64,000 bases of DNA from Anaerotalea alkaliphila (GCF_010179735.1 NZ_JAAEEH010000002.1:62001-126000); one strand, 5' to 3'. Shown: positions 42,812-52,587, counted from the first letter of the stretch. Notes: generated by a model not told the origin, from the sequence alone. Translations and numbers: made by a program.

Positions 42812-44935
42812 ATGAGCATACATATTCCTTTCGAGAGCCTGAGCCGGGCGCACAAGCTTTTTGCCTATGTGCAGACCCGCCAGCCGATTCTGGACGAGAG
42901 AGCCATCTTTTCGGACGAGACGAAGAACTACAAGATCCCCCAGGAGCCCACGGCAAATGACCAGACCAAGGTCAGGATCCGGACGGCCAAGGACAACATC
43001 GACGAGGTCTACCTCTGCTACGAGGACCAGCGGATCCAGTTGTATGTGGAAAGCGAGGACCAGCTTTTCGACTACTATTCGGGGACCATCCCCCCCACCC
43101 GGAAGAAGGTGGAGTACCATTTCGAGCTGTTGGTGGGGCGGTTGCGCTGCTACTACAACAAGAAGGGCGTGACCCGGGAGCCGGACCCCTACTACAACTT
43201 CAAGGTCGTTCCAGGTTTCTACACGCCGGAATGGGCCAAGGGGGCGGTCATGTACCAGATATTTGTGGACCGCTTCCACAACGGGGACAAGAGGAACGAC
43301 GTGGTGGACAACGAGTACTTCTACATCAACGACACCGTGAAGCGGGTGCGGGACTGGTCGAAGCTGCCGGATGCGGACGGGGTGAAGGAGTTCTACGGAG
43401 GGGACCTGCAGGGGGTCATGGACAAGTTGGACTACCTCCAGGAGCTGGGGGTCAACGTGATCTACCTGAACCCGATTTTCGTCTCCCCTTCCAACCACAA
43501 GTACGACACCCAGGATTACGAACATGTGGATCCCCATTTCGGCGTGATCCGAAAGGACGATTCCCGGGTGCTGGACCCGAAGGATCCGGACAATCTGAAG
43601 GCGTGGAAGTACATCGCCAGGACCACCCGCAAGGAGAACCTGGAGGCCAGCAACGCGCTTTTCGCCAGGCTGGTGGAGCAGGCCCACAAACGGAGGATCA
43701 AGGTCATCCTGGACGGCGTGTTCAACCACTGCGGATCCTTCAACAAGTGGCTGGACCGGGAGAAGTTCTACGAGAAGGCCCACAGCTACGCTCCCGGGGC
43801 ATACACCTCGGAGAAAAGCCCCTACAGGAGTTTTTTCCATTTCCAGAAGAAGGATGCCTGGCCGGACAATGCCCATTACGACGGCTGGTGGGGCTACGAC
43901 ACGCTGCCGAAGCTGAACTACGAGGGGTCCCCCAAGCTGACGGAAAAGATCCTGGAGATTGGGGCCAAATGGGTTTCCCCCCCCTACAATGCGGATGGAT
44001 GGAGGCTGGACGTGGCGGCGGACCTGGGCTATACCAAGGAGTTCAACCACCAGTTCTGGAGGAAGTTCCGGAAGGCGGTGCGGGCTGCGAATCCCAATGC
44101 GCTGATTCTTGCGGAGCACTACGGCGACCCCACGGACTGGCTGGCGGACGGGGACCAGTGGGACACGGTGATGAACTACGACGCCTTCATGGAGCCGGTG
44201 ACCTGGTTCCTGACGGGGATGGAGAAGCACAGCGACGAGTTCCGGGGGGACCTGCTGGGGAACCACTGGGCCTTCTTCGAGGCGATGAAGCACAACATGG
44301 CCCGCTTCCATGCGTCCAGCCTGCAGGTGGCCATGAACGAGCTGAGCAACCACGACCATTCCCGGTTCCTGACCAGGACCAACCACATGGTGGGGAGGAC
44401 CCATACGGTGGGGCCGGAGATGGCGGAGAAGAACCTGAACAAGGGGATCATGAAGGAAGCGGTCATGATCCAGATGACCTGGGTGGGGGCGCCCACCATC
44501 TACTACGGGGACGAGGCGGGCCTTTGCGGCTGGACGGATCCGGACAACCGGAGGACCTATCCCTGGGGCAAGGAAGACACGGAGCTGCTGGCGCTGCACA
44601 AGGCGCTGATCAGCATCCGGAACGCGATGCCGGTGTTGAAGACGGGTTCCCTGAAGTTCCTCTACGGGGAGCACATGGTCCTCAGCTACGGCAGGTTCGA
44701 CGACCAGCAGGTGGTGGTGGTGGCGGTGAACAACGCCCGGGAAGAGCGGACCATCCGGGTTCCCGTGTGGGAGCTGGGCATCCTGAACTCCGACATCCTG
44801 CAGCAGATCCTGGAGACCACGGTGGAAAGCCACACCACGGAAAGCAAGAACTATGTGGTGGAAGGCGGAAGGGTGACCTTGAAGATGAAGCCCTTCAGCG
44901 GCGTGATGTTGAGGAAAAAAGCCTACAAGCATTGA
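42812..44935 (+). CDS. GH13 alpha-glycosidase (neopullulanase-like)
   Basis: This cytoplasmic glycoside hydrolase of about 707 residues has an N-terminal CBM34-like beta domain (about 1-130), then the GH13 barrel. Conserved regions are VILDGVFNHCG (region I), DGWRLDVAADLG with the nucleophile Asp (region II), ILAEHYGDP with the acid/base Glu (region III) and LSNHDHSRF with the stabilising Asp (region IV). It probably hydrolyses maltodextrins, pullulan or cyclodextrins. No signal peptide is seen. AGGAGG lies 14 bases before the ATG; an ATG at 42782 is the alternative start. Confidence 0.9.
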   Translation: MSIHIPFESLSRAHKLFAYVQTRQPILDERAIFSDETKNYKIPQEPTANDQTKVRIRTAKDNIDEVYLCYEDQRIQLYVESEDQLFDYYSGTIPPTRKKVEYHFELLVGRLRCYYNKKGVTREPDPYYNFKVVPGFYTPEWAKGAVMYQIFVDRFHNGDKRNDVVDNEYFYINDTVKRVRDWSKLPDADGVKEFYGGDLQGVMDKLDYLQELGVNVIYLNPIFVSPSNHKYDTQDYEHVDPHFGVIRKDDSRVLDPKDPDNLKAWKYIARTTRKENLEASNALFARLVEQAHKRRIKVILDGVFNHCGSFNKWLDREKFYEKAHSYAPGAYTSEKSPYRSFFHFQKKDAWPDNAHYDGWWGYDTLPKLNYEGSPKLTEKILEIGAKWVSPPYNADGWRLDVAADLGYTKEFNHQFWRKFRKAVRAANPNALILAEHYGDPTDWLADGDQWDTVMNYDAFMEPVTWFLTGMEKHSDEFRGDLLGNHWAFFEAMKHNMARFHASSLQVAMNELSNHDHSRFLTRTNHMVGRTHTVGPEMAEKNLNKGIMKEAVMIQMTWVGAPTIYYGDEAGLCGWTDPDNRRTYPWGKEDTELLALHKALISIRNAMPVLKTGSLKFLYGEHMVLSYGRFDDQQVVVVAVNNAREERTIRVPVWELGILNSDILQQILETTVESHTTESKNYVVEGGRVTLKMKPFSGVMLRKKAYKH

Positions 44936-44960
44936 CAAAGGGGCGGATTTCAGATAATAT
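44932..44960 (+). promoter_or_regulatory. Promoter of tRNA-Ser
   Basis: TTGACA (44932-44937), a 17-base spacer and TAATAT (44955-44960). The -35 box overlaps the stop codon of the GH13 gene. Confidence 0.85.
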
Positions 44961-44986
44961 GGTTCCGATGGCTTCATGCCATCCTT

Positions 44987-45072
44987 GGAGAGATGTCCGA
45001 GCGGCTTAAGGTGATAGTCTCGAAAACTATTGTACCCAAAAGGTACCGGGGGTTCAAATCCCCCTCTCTCCG
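44987..45072 (+). tRNA. tRNA-Ser (anticodon CGA)
   Basis: An 86-nucleotide class II tRNA has acceptor stem GGAGAGA/TCTCTCC with discriminator G. The anticodon stem ATAGT/ACTAT encloses the loop CTCGAAA (anticodon CGA, reading UCG). It has a long variable arm (TGTACCCAAAAGGTACC) and T-arm GGGGGTTCAAATCCCCC. CCA is not encoded. Confidence 0.96.
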
Positions 45073-45077
45073 TAAAA

Positions 45078-45115
45078 ACCGCGGTTTTCCTCAGTTGGGG
45101 GAAGCCGCTTTTTTG
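45078..45115 (+). terminator. Terminator after tRNA-Ser
   Basis: GCGGTTTTCC pairs with GGGAAGCCGC and TTTTTT follows. Confidence 0.75.
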
Positions 45116-45257
45116 ACCAAACACCCCCGCGCATACTGGGCCATGGATTTTCCCTGAATATGGAAAAGAGCCTTTTGGATTTGTGCGCAACGAGGTATAA
45201 TGGAAACATCCGATATCGGATGGGCCACGCTATCGACATTAGAATAAGGAGAATAAG

Positions 45258-46544
45258 ATGGGTAAAACGCTAGCTGAGAAGATTTTTGACGCACACAGAG
45301 TCGACATGCCGTTTCCGGATACACATGTCTTGAAACTGGACAGGGTTTTCTGCCACGAAATCACCACACCCATAGCCATTACCGACCTGATGGCAAGGGG
45401 ACTGGACAGGGTATTCGACCCGGAGAAGATCAAGGTGGTCATCGACCACGTGACGCCCGCCAAGGACTCCAAGACCGCCGAGCAGGGCAAGATCCTTCGG
45501 GACTGGGCAAGAAGGCAAGACATCAAGGACTTTTTCGACATCGGCAGGAACGGGGTATGCCATGCGATCTTCCCGGAAAAGGGCTTCGTCCGTCCCGGGT
45601 TCACCGTCATCATGGGCGACTCCCATACATGCACCCATGGTGCCTTCGGAGCTTTCGCCGCAGGCGTGGGAACAACCGACCTGGAAGTGGGCATCCTGAA
45701 AGGGGTCTGCGCCTTCCATTTCCCGAAGACGATCAAGGTTGTCCTGGAAGGCACAATGAGGGAGGGCGTCTATGCGAAGGATGTAATCCTCCACGTCATC
45801 CAGCAGCTGACCGTGAACGGAGCCACCAACATGGTCATCGAATTCACCGGCCCTGTGGTGGACGCCATGTCCATGGAAGCAAGGATGACGCTTTGCAACA
45901 TGGCCATAGAAGCCGGCGGCACCAGCGGGGTCTGCTACCCCGACATGACCACCGTGGAATACCTCTGGGATTTCATCAAGGAGGAGTATCCCTCCAAGGA
46001 GGCGGCCCTCGAAGACTACAGCCAATGGGTTTCCGACGAGGATGCGGAGTATGAGAAGGTCCTAAAGATCGACGTGTCGGACCTGGAGCCGATGGTCACC
46101 TTCGGATACAAGCCCGACCAGGTCAAGCCGGTCCGGGAAATGGAAGGTGAAAAGCTGGACCAGATCTATATCGGCAGCTGCACCAACGGCCGCATAGAGG
46201 ACTTGCGGGTGGCTGCGCAAGTGCTGAAGGGACAGAAGGTCAGCGATGACGTCCGTGCCATTGTCAGCCCGGCCACACCCAACGTCTACAAACAGGCGCT
46301 CAAGGAAGGCATCATCGAGATTTTCCAGGATGCAGGCTTCTGCGTGACGAATCCGACCTGTGGCGCCTGCCTCGGCATGAGCAACGGCGTTCTGGCTGAG
46401 GGTGAGGTCTGTGCTTCGACGACCAACCGGAACTTCAATGGCAGGATGGGCAAGGGCGGCATGGTTCATCTGATGAGCCCGGCCACCGCCGCTGCGTCCG
46501 CCATTGCCGGCAAAATCGCCAACTCACCGCTGTACAAGGGATAA
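45258..46544 (+). CDS. leuC: 3-isopropylmalate dehydratase large subunit family protein
   Basis: This 428-residue aconitase-family subunit has the cluster cysteines visible (GSCTNGR; then GFCVTNPTCGACLG). It is the short LeuC type found with separate small subunits in Clostridia and archaea. Usual substrates are isopropylmalate, homoaconitate or 2,3-dimethylmalate; no leuA or leuB lies nearby, so the exact substrate is open. GGAGAATAAG precedes the ATG. A TATAAT sits at 45196. Confidence 0.88.
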   Translation: MGKTLAEKIFDAHRVDMPFPDTHVLKLDRVFCHEITTPIAITDLMARGLDRVFDPEKIKVVIDHVTPAKDSKTAEQGKILRDWARRQDIKDFFDIGRNGVCHAIFPEKGFVRPGFTVIMGDSHTCTHGAFGAFAAGVGTTDLEVGILKGVCAFHFPKTIKVVLEGTMREGVYAKDVILHVIQQLTVNGATNMVIEFTGPVVDAMSMEARMTLCNMAIEAGGTSGVCYPDMTTVEYLWDFIKEEYPSKEAALEDYSQWVSDEDAEYEKVLKIDVSDLEPMVTFGYKPDQVKPVREMEGEKLDQIYIGSCTNGRIEDLRVAAQVLKGQKVSDDVRAIVSPATPNVYKQALKEGIIEIFQDAGFCVTNPTCGACLGMSNGVLAEGEVCASTTNRNFNGRMGKGGMVHLMSPATAAASAIAGKIANSPLYKG

Positions 46545-46558
46545 TCGGGAGGATAAAG

Positions 46559-47083
46559 ATGAAAAGTTTCAATGGAAAAGCACTGTTTTTGGACAGAAAC
46601 GATATCAACACGGATGAAATCATACCGGCCAGATACCTGACCGAAATCACGAAGGAGGCCCTCAAGCCCTATCTGCTGGAGGACTTGTCCCTTCCCGGCT
46701 TCGACAGCAGGGAGGATGTTGCCGGCAAGGCGGTCATCGTGACCCGGGAGAACTTCGGTTGCGGCTCCTCCAGGGAGCATGCCCCCTGGGCCTTGGAAGT
46801 CAACGGCATCAACGTGGTCATTGCGGAGAGCTTTGCAAGGATCTTCAGACAGAACATGTACAACTGCGGCATGTTCGCAATCGAGTTGCCCAAGGAAACG
46901 ATTGCCCACCTTTTCGACAAGTACGCGGGAAAAGAGACCCAAATCACTGTGGATGTGGATGGGAATAAGATCATCCTATCCGCAGGGGAAGGGACGGAGG
47001 AAATCCCTTTCAGTGTCGGCGGCTTCGACAAGACGCTGGTAGTAGAAGGCGGATGGGTAGGTTACGCCGACAAGAACTATTAG
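46559..47083 (+). CDS. leuD: 3-isopropylmalate dehydratase small subunit family protein
   Basis: This 174-residue swivel-domain subunit completes the active site of the large subunit. Visible are FLDRNDINTDEIIPARYL and the substrate loop NFGCGSSREHAPWAL. It starts 14 bases after leuC with GGGAGG upstream. A strong terminator follows. Confidence 0.9.
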   Translation: MKSFNGKALFLDRNDINTDEIIPARYLTEITKEALKPYLLEDLSLPGFDSREDVAGKAVIVTRENFGCGSSREHAPWALEVNGINVVIAESFARIFRQNMYNCGMFAIELPKETIAHLFDKYAGKETQITVDVDGNKIILSAGEGTEEIPFSVGGFDKTLVVEGGWVGYADKNY

Positions 47084-47105
47084 AACGGTCCCCAAATGCA
47101 CATTG

Positions 47106-47157
47106 AAAAAGGCGCCGGCCTGGTTTTCCTAGAGAAAACCAGGCCGGCGCCTTTTTT
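47106..47157. terminator. Terminator after leuD
   Basis: GGCGCCGGCCTGGTTTTC pairs with GAAAACCAGGCCGGCGCC around a five-base loop and is followed by TTTTTT; A-runs precede it, so it could also work on the minus strand. Confidence 0.93.
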
Positions 47158-47229
47158 GTTGCGGCCTTCCTTGCAGGCCTTGGCGTCGGCAAGACGGTGT
47201 TGACTGGAAACCTGAAACCATGGAAGGGC

Positions 47230-47499
47230 CTACAGCTTCCGCATCAGATAGCAATAGACTTCCATCTCCTTCTCGTCCTTGCAGATGGCGATGTCGAACC
47301 GGAGCTTTTTGCCGTCCTTGGTATCCAGGATCAGCTCCTTGAACCTGTTGGGACCCATTTCGGCGATGCCCTTCTCCTCCGCATAATGCTTGGTGAACTG
47401 CTCCAGCTGGAGTGCGGAATCCAATACCCCTTCGGAGTCCATGAGCTCGCACATCTTGGAAAAATATCCGCTGTTACAACCAACAAAACTGGAATGCAT
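47230..47499 (-). CDS. Conserved-looking small protein of unknown function
   Basis: This 89-residue soluble protein (begins MHSSFVGCNSGYFSKMCELM; ends EMEVYCYLMRKL) is charged, probably alpha/beta, with no TM segment and three scattered cysteines. AAAGGAGG lies five bases before the ATG, and a TATAAT at about 47580 on the same strand suggests its own promoter. I do not recognise the family. Confidence 0.7.
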   Translation of the reverse strand: MHSSFVGCNSGYFSKMCELMDSEGVLDSALQLEQFTKHYAEEKGIAEMGPNRFKELILDTKDGKKLRFDIAICKDEKEMEVYCYLMRKL

Positions 47500-47897
47500 A
47501 TGATCCTCCTTTGCCACACCGGTGGCTGCTGTCTCCGCTTGCCGACGCCAGGGGGAAGGCCTCCCTTCTATGTATCCATTATAGCACAGCAGGGGCAAGC
47601 GGTACAGGGGGACGGGCCGTCCTCCCCCTGCATGTTGAAAAAGCGGGTGGCGACAGCAATATCCATAAACTATACAACAAGACATCCTATTTAACTTTGG
47701 CGAAAGTTGTTTATAATAACTGATATAAGGACAAAACGCAACAAAACAACAGCGAAATGTACAGCAAACCGAAAGGGTGCCGTCGGTATTGCAGAGAAAG
47801 GCTGGGTCCTAAGAAACAAATTTGTGCAACTTTCCGGCAAGGCCAAATGCTGAACCGGAGTGTAAAAAAAACAAGATATATACAGGAGGATGTTGTT
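47500..47897. promoter_or_regulatory. Divergent intergenic region with a dyad and promoter of locus A
   Basis: Besides the minus-strand promoter, a dyad AACTTT-GGCG-AAAGTT (47693-47708) overlaps the -35 side of a TATAAT at 47712-47717. This could be the operator of a regulator of sugar locus A. The 180-base leader beyond it shows no clear riboswitch fold. Confidence 0.6.
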
Positions 47898-48887
47898 ATG
47901 AAAAGATTCAAAAGAATCACCAGCTTGCTTGTCGTAGGCGCTTTGAGCGTGGCCATGTTCGCAGGATGCGGAAAGAGCGAGCCGACCACACCACCGGCAG
48001 GAGGCGAAACCGGATCCGGTACGGAAGCCCCTGCAACGGACACCGTCTACAAAGTGGGCTATGTGAACAGCAGTGACACGGACTTCTTCGACAAGCTGAA
48101 AAGGGACACCTTCGAAACGGTCGTCAAAGACGACAAGACACTGGAAGTCAGCTACTCCGAAGCCAACATGGACGTGCAGCGCCAGCTGGACCTGATGGAC
48201 AACTACATCGCCCAGGGCGTCGACGCCATCATCCTGGTTCCCGCGGACTTCTCCGGCGTCACACCCGGTATTGAAAAAGCCAATGCCGCAGGCATTCCGG
48301 TCATCTGCATGGGCATCGAGGCGGAAGCCGGAGACTTCATCTTCGTAGGCTCCCAGAACTTCGACGCCGGCGTGATGCAGGGCGAATTCATGGCGGAAGC
48401 CCTTCCGGAGAACGCGAAGGTCCTCTACCTGCAAGGCACTCCCGGCCTGTACCACTCCGTGGAGCGTGAGGACGGATTCAAAGGCGTCCTGGCGGAGAAA
48501 CGTCCCGACATCGAAGTCATCGCCACCCAGACCGGCATGTACGAACGTGCCAGGGGCATGCAGATCACCGAGGACTGGGTCCAGACATTCCCTGCATTCG
48601 ATGCCATCGTAGCGGCCAACGACCAGATGGCGCTGGGTGCGATCGAAGCCTTGAAGGGCGCCAACCGGTTGGAAGGTGTGGCAGTGAGCGGAATCGACGG
48701 AACCCCCGAAGCCAAGACGGCCATCGGAAATGGGGAGATGGCGCAATCCGTGCTGCAATCCGCGGACGGACTGGCCCAATACACCTATGAGACCATCCAG
48801 ACCCTGCAATCCGGAGGCACACCCGAAGCAAGGATCATCGTGCCTTTCGAGTCCATCACGGCGGAAAACCTGGCAGACTACCAATAA
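47898..48887 (+). CDS. Sugar-binding lipoprotein of ABC transporter, locus A
   Basis: This 329-residue periplasmic-binding-protein fold (RbsB/IbpA type) has a lipoprotein signal: MFAGCGKSE gives the acylated Cys at about residue 25. A Gly/Thr/Pro-rich linker is followed by two alpha/beta lobes (VYKVGYVNSSDTDFFDKL; IVAANDQMALGAIEALKGA). It would capture a sugar or inositol outside the membrane. CAGGAGG precedes the ATG. A hairpin with T-run follows it, so it is expressed above the downstream ATPase. Confidence 0.92.
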   Translation: MKRFKRITSLLVVGALSVAMFAGCGKSEPTTPPAGGETGSGTEAPATDTVYKVGYVNSSDTDFFDKLKRDTFETVVKDDKTLEVSYSEANMDVQRQLDLMDNYIAQGVDAIILVPADFSGVTPGIEKANAAGIPVICMGIEAEAGDFIFVGSQNFDAGVMQGEFMAEALPENAKVLYLQGTPGLYHSVEREDGFKGVLAEKRPDIEVIATQTGMYERARGMQITEDWVQTFPAFDAIVAANDQMALGAIEALKGANRLEGVAVSGIDGTPEAKTAIGNGEMAQSVLQSADGLAQYTYETIQTLQSGGTPEARIIVPFESITAENLADYQ

Positions 48888-48921
48888 GCACGACGCACCG
48901 AGTTGACTTGAAAAAAATGGA

Positions 48922-48960
48922 AAATCCAACCATATCCGAGAATGTGGTTGGATTTTTTTT
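48922..48960 (+). terminator. Intra-operon terminator/attenuator
   Basis: AAATCCAACCA...TGGTTGGATTT with eight T lies between the binding protein and the ATPase. Partial read-through would set their ratio. Confidence 0.85.
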
Positions 48961-48979
48961 AAAAAAGAAAGGATAACCT

Positions 48980-50506
48980 ATGGAAAGCAAAGAGACGAAC
49001 TATATCCTGGAGATGCGGGACGTGGTGAAGGTGTTCCCCGGAGTGCGCGCCCTGGACGGGGTGAACCTTAAGCTGCGGCCGGGAACGGTCCATGTCATCT
49101 GCGGGGAGAACGGGGCGGGAAAATCCACCCTGATGAAGGTCATCAACGGGACCCACGACGCGGACGAAGGGGAGATGGTCTTCAAAGGGGAACTGATCGG
49201 GAAGCGGACCATCGAGGACACCATCCGGATGGGGATCGCCATGATCTACCAGGAGCTGAACCCGGTGCTGGAGATGACCATCGCGGAGAACATCTTCCTG
49301 GGCCGGGAGCCCAAGGCGGGGCTGTTCGTGGACTACAAGGCCATGTACAGCCAGACCCAGGAGCTGCTGGACCAGCTGAAGATCCCCTACAAGGCCAAGC
49401 AGAAGATGCGGGAGCTGAGCATCGCCGGCCACCAGCTGATTGAGATCGCCAAGGCCATCGCCAGGAACGCCTCGGTCATCATCATGGACGAGCCCTCCTC
49501 GGCCATCGCGGACACGGAGATCGACGTGCTCTTCAACCAGATTTTCGACTTGAAGGCCAAAGGGGTGGGGATCCTCTACATCACCCACAAGATGGAGGAG
49601 ATCTTCCGGATCGCGGACGACATCACCATCATCCGGGACGGCCAGTGGGTGGATTCGGGACCGGCAGGGAACTACAATCCGGAGAAACTGGTCTCCCTCA
49701 TGGTGGGCCGGGAAATCAAGAACGTCTTCCCCAAGGACCTGGACGTGGAGATTGGGGAAGTGGTCCTGGAGGTGAAGAACCTGACCCAGGAGAAGCAGCA
49801 CGGGGGCCGGTTCAAGGACATCAGCTTCCAGCTGCGCCGGGGAGAGATCCTGGGCTTCTCGGGGCTGGTGGGCGCCGGACGGAGCGAGGTCATGCGGGCC
49901 ATCTTCGGCCTGGACCCCTTCACCTCCGGGGAGGTGCTCCTGGAAGGGAAGAAGCTGGACATCAGGGACACCACGGACGCCATCAAGCATGGGATCGCCA
50001 TGATCTCCGAGGACCGGAAGGGCTACGGCCTGGTGCTGGAGCGGAACGTCCATGAGAACATCTCCCTGGTGAACCTGAAGAAGTTCATAAGGAACGGCCT
50101 GATCGACGACAAGGCCATCGTGGAGGAAGCCAACCAGATGGTGGAGATGCTGCAGATCAAGGTGGCGAACCTGAACGTGGCGACCAGCACCCTGTCGGGG
50201 GGGAACCAGCAGAAGGTGGTCCTGGCCAAGTGGCTCATGGGGGACGTGAAGGTCATGATCCTGGACGAGCCCACCCGGGGCATCGACGTGGGGGCCAAGT
50301 CGGAGATCCACCGGCTGATGTGCAAGTTCGCAAAGGAAGGCATGGCGGTGATCATGATCTCCTCGGAGCTGCCGGAAATCCTGGGCATGAGCGATCGGAT
50401 CGTGGTCATGCAGGAGGGCCAGATCACAGGCATCCTGGACCGGGGGGAAATGGCCACCCAGGAAAGCGTCATGAAGCTGGCCACCCACGGCACCAAATCC
50501 AAATGA
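48980..50506 (+). CDS. Sugar ABC transporter ATPase (RbsA/MglA type), locus A
   Basis: This 508-residue double ATPase has two ABC cassettes. The first has Walker A GENGAGKST (about 39-47) and Walker B IIMDEPSSAI. The second has the degenerate Walker A GLVGAGRSE typical of this class, then the signature LSGGNQQK and ILDEPTRGIDVGA. It drives uptake through the adjacent permease. I count about eight residue differences from the locus B copy at 56194, so the two genes are about 98% identical. Confidence 0.94.
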   Translation: MESKETNYILEMRDVVKVFPGVRALDGVNLKLRPGTVHVICGENGAGKSTLMKVINGTHDADEGEMVFKGELIGKRTIEDTIRMGIAMIYQELNPVLEMTIAENIFLGREPKAGLFVDYKAMYSQTQELLDQLKIPYKAKQKMRELSIAGHQLIEIAKAIARNASVIIMDEPSSAIADTEIDVLFNQIFDLKAKGVGILYITHKMEEIFRIADDITIIRDGQWVDSGPAGNYNPEKLVSLMVGREIKNVFPKDLDVEIGEVVLEVKNLTQEKQHGGRFKDISFQLRRGEILGFSGLVGAGRSEVMRAIFGLDPFTSGEVLLEGKKLDIRDTTDAIKHGIAMISEDRKGYGLVLERNVHENISLVNLKKFIRNGLIDDKAIVEEANQMVEMLQIKVANLNVATSTLSGGNQQKVVLAKWLMGDVKVMILDEPTRGIDVGAKSEIHRLMCKFAKEGMAVIMISSELPEILGMSDRIVVMQEGQITGILDRGEMATQESVMKLATHGTKSK

Positions 50507-50545
50507 GAAAAAACATCACTTTAAAATAGGGAAGGGAAAGAAAAA

Positions 50546-51523
50546 ATGACGAAAGCAGAGAACAAGTCCAAGAAGAAAATGAATCTGGCGGAGCTGTACG
50601 GGAAGTACGGGACCTTCGCCATCCTGGTCATCATCTTCACACTCTCCTCCATCTTCACCAAGGGCTTCGCCACCCAGGCGAACCTGACCAACGTCCTGCG
50701 CCAGATCACGGTGGTGACCATCCTGGCCCTGGGGGCCACCTTCATCATCATCCTGGGGCACATCAACGTAGCCTACGGATCCATGATCGCCCTGATCGGG
50801 GTCATCTCCACGGCCATCATGGTGGCCACAGGCAGCGTGTTCGTTGCGGTGATGGGAGCCGTGGGCCTGGGCCTGGTCATCGGAGCCATCAACGGCTATG
50901 TCATCACCAAGTTCCACATCCCGGCCTTCATCATGACCCTGGCGGTCACCACGGTGGCCCGGGGAGCGGTGCTCCTCTTCACCAACGGGGTGCCCATCAC
51001 GGGCATGGGCAAGTCCTACACCTTCATCGGCCAGGGCTACATCGGCTTCATGCCGGTCTCCGTTCTGATCCTGCTCATCCTCTTCGTCATCTCCTGGATC
51101 ATGCTGAACAAGACCCGCTTCGGCAGGCACGTGTACGCGGTGGGCGGGAACGAGCAGGCGGCCATCGCCTCCGGGATCAAGTCCAAGAACGTGGTCCGGA
51201 AGGCCTTCCTCTTCGACGGCTTCACCGCCGCCATCGCGGGGGTGGTGCTCATGAGCCGGATGAACTCCGGACAGCCCGCCGCCGGTCTGGCCTATGAGTT
51301 CGACGCCATCACCGCCGTGGTCGTGGGCGGGACCAGCCTTGCGGGGGGAGCCGGAACCATCGTGGGAACCATCATCGGCGCTGTCATCGTAGGGATCATC
51401 AACAACGTGCAGAACCTGGCCAACGTCAACACCTACTGGCAGCAGATCGTCAAGGGCCTGATCATCCTGATCGCCGTCATCATCGACAAGATGACCAAGC
51501 GGGCGTCCAGCGCAAAAAAATAA
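50546..51523 (+). CDS. Sugar ABC transporter permease (RbsC type), locus A
   Basis: This 325-residue membrane protein of the BPD_transp_2 family has about eight to ten TM helices (for example ITVVTILALGATFIIILG; FMPVSVLILLILFVISWIM) and the family segment AVGGNEQAAIASGI. Most residues match the locus B permease at 57781. It converges on the AraC gene. Confidence 0.93.
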   Translation: MTKAENKSKKKMNLAELYGKYGTFAILVIIFTLSSIFTKGFATQANLTNVLRQITVVTILALGATFIIILGHINVAYGSMIALIGVISTAIMVATGSVFVAVMGAVGLGLVIGAINGYVITKFHIPAFIMTLAVTTVARGAVLLFTNGVPITGMGKSYTFIGQGYIGFMPVSVLILLILFVISWIMLNKTRFGRHVYAVGGNEQAAIASGIKSKNVVRKAFLFDGFTAAIAGVVLMSRMNSGQPAAGLAYEFDAITAVVVGGTSLAGGAGTIVGTIIGAVIVGIINNVQNLANVNTYWQQIVKGLIILIAVIIDKMTKRASSAKK

Positions 51524-51546
51524 AGCCCCTCAAATGGGGGCCTTGC
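51520..51546. terminator. Short bidirectional terminator
   Basis: GCCCC-TCAAAT-GGGGGC lies between the converging permease and AraC genes and overlaps the AraC stop; an A-run precedes it. Confidence 0.55.
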
Positions 51547-52366
51547 GAAACTGGGTAGGGGACATGCCGGTCTTCTGCACGAAAAGGTTGATGAAGCTGC
51601 CGCTGTTGGCGTAGCCGATTTCTCCCGCAATCTCCGCTATGGATAGGGAAGTGCTCTTCAGCAGGACCTTTGCCCGGTCCAGACGGGTGCTGATCACATA
51701 CTCCATGGGCGAATAGCCGGTCTGGGCCTTGAAGATGTGGGAAAAATAGTAGATGCTCAGGTTCGTCAGCCGGGCCAGGTCGTCCAAGGTGATCTTCTCC
51801 CCCACATTTTCCCGGATATATTGGATGGCCCGGTCCACCGGGGTGGGCTCCGCATGGGGCTCCAGCGGGCGCTCCACCAGGATGGCAAGCATCCGGTAGA
51901 GGAAGGAGGAGAACTCCAGGGGGGCGAAGCTGCCGCCGCCCTGGTAGGTCTCGATCATGTCGTTGAGCATCTTGCCCAGAGACAGCAGGTGCTCCCCCTG
52001 GAAAAGGATGCCGTTGGTGTTCATGATGTGGGCGCACAGGTCGTGGGAATTGACCCCGTCGAAATGCACATAAAGGAATTCAAGGCCGTCGGAAGCCTGG
52101 TAAAAATGGGGTTCCCGGCAGTCGATCAGAAAGACGTCCCCCTTCCGGGCGGTCATCTTCTTTCCCCGGTATTCGATGTAGAATTCACCCTTCCGGACGA
52201 ATACCAGCAACAGATAGGGATAATATTCCCGCTTCATGAAATAATGCTGGTTGCAGAAGTAATGGCCGCACCAGACAGGATAATAATAGAGTTCCTTCGC
52301 CGTCTCGGAAGGGGTGAAGGAGAAGCATACGGAACGGGTCAAGACCCCGGGATCCACACTTTGCAT
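51530..52366 (-). CDS. AraC family regulator
   Basis: This 278-residue protein has an N-terminal cupin sensor domain (YYPYLLLVFVRKGEFYIEYR; VFLIDCREPHFY) and a C-terminal double helix-turn-helix (ITLDDLARLTNLSIYYFSHI; IAEIAGEIGYANSGSFINLF). AAGGAGG lies five bases before the ATG at 52366. It is divergent from the dehydrogenase gene and probably controls sugar locus A. Confidence 0.92.
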   Translation of the reverse strand: MQSVDPGVLTRSVCFSFTPSETAKELYYYPVWCGHYFCNQHYFMKREYYPYLLLVFVRKGEFYIEYRGKKMTARKGDVFLIDCREPHFYQASDGLEFLYVHFDGVNSHDLCAHIMNTNGILFQGEHLLSLGKMLNDMIETYQGGGSFAPLEFSSFLYRMLAILVERPLEPHAEPTPVDRAIQYIRENVGEKITLDDLARLTNLSIYYFSHIFKAQTGYSPMEYVISTRLDRAKVLLKSTSLSIAEIAGEIGYANSGSFINLFVQKTGMSPTQFRKAPI

Positions 52367-52587
52367 GGGTACCTCCTTGGCATGGTCGGATTGGAAAGGA
52401 AGCCTGTTCCATTTCATTATACAATGCCATTTGCAACAAAGCAAGAAAAATGAACTCTTGGGCAAATGCGCCTATTTCCCGAAAGGGGAAAAGCCTTTAT
52501 AATAAAGAACATAAGGTGATAAACAGCAACAACGCAAAGCGTGCCAACAAAAAAACAATATCAATAAATCAAGGGAGGAAAAACAAG
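52367..52587. promoter_or_regulatory. Divergent promoter region, AraC / dehydrogenase A
   Basis: TATAAT at 52498-52503 lies 85 bases before the dehydrogenase start; its -35 is weak, in keeping with activation by AraC. The leader is A-rich and ends in AAGGGAGG. Confidence 0.5.
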
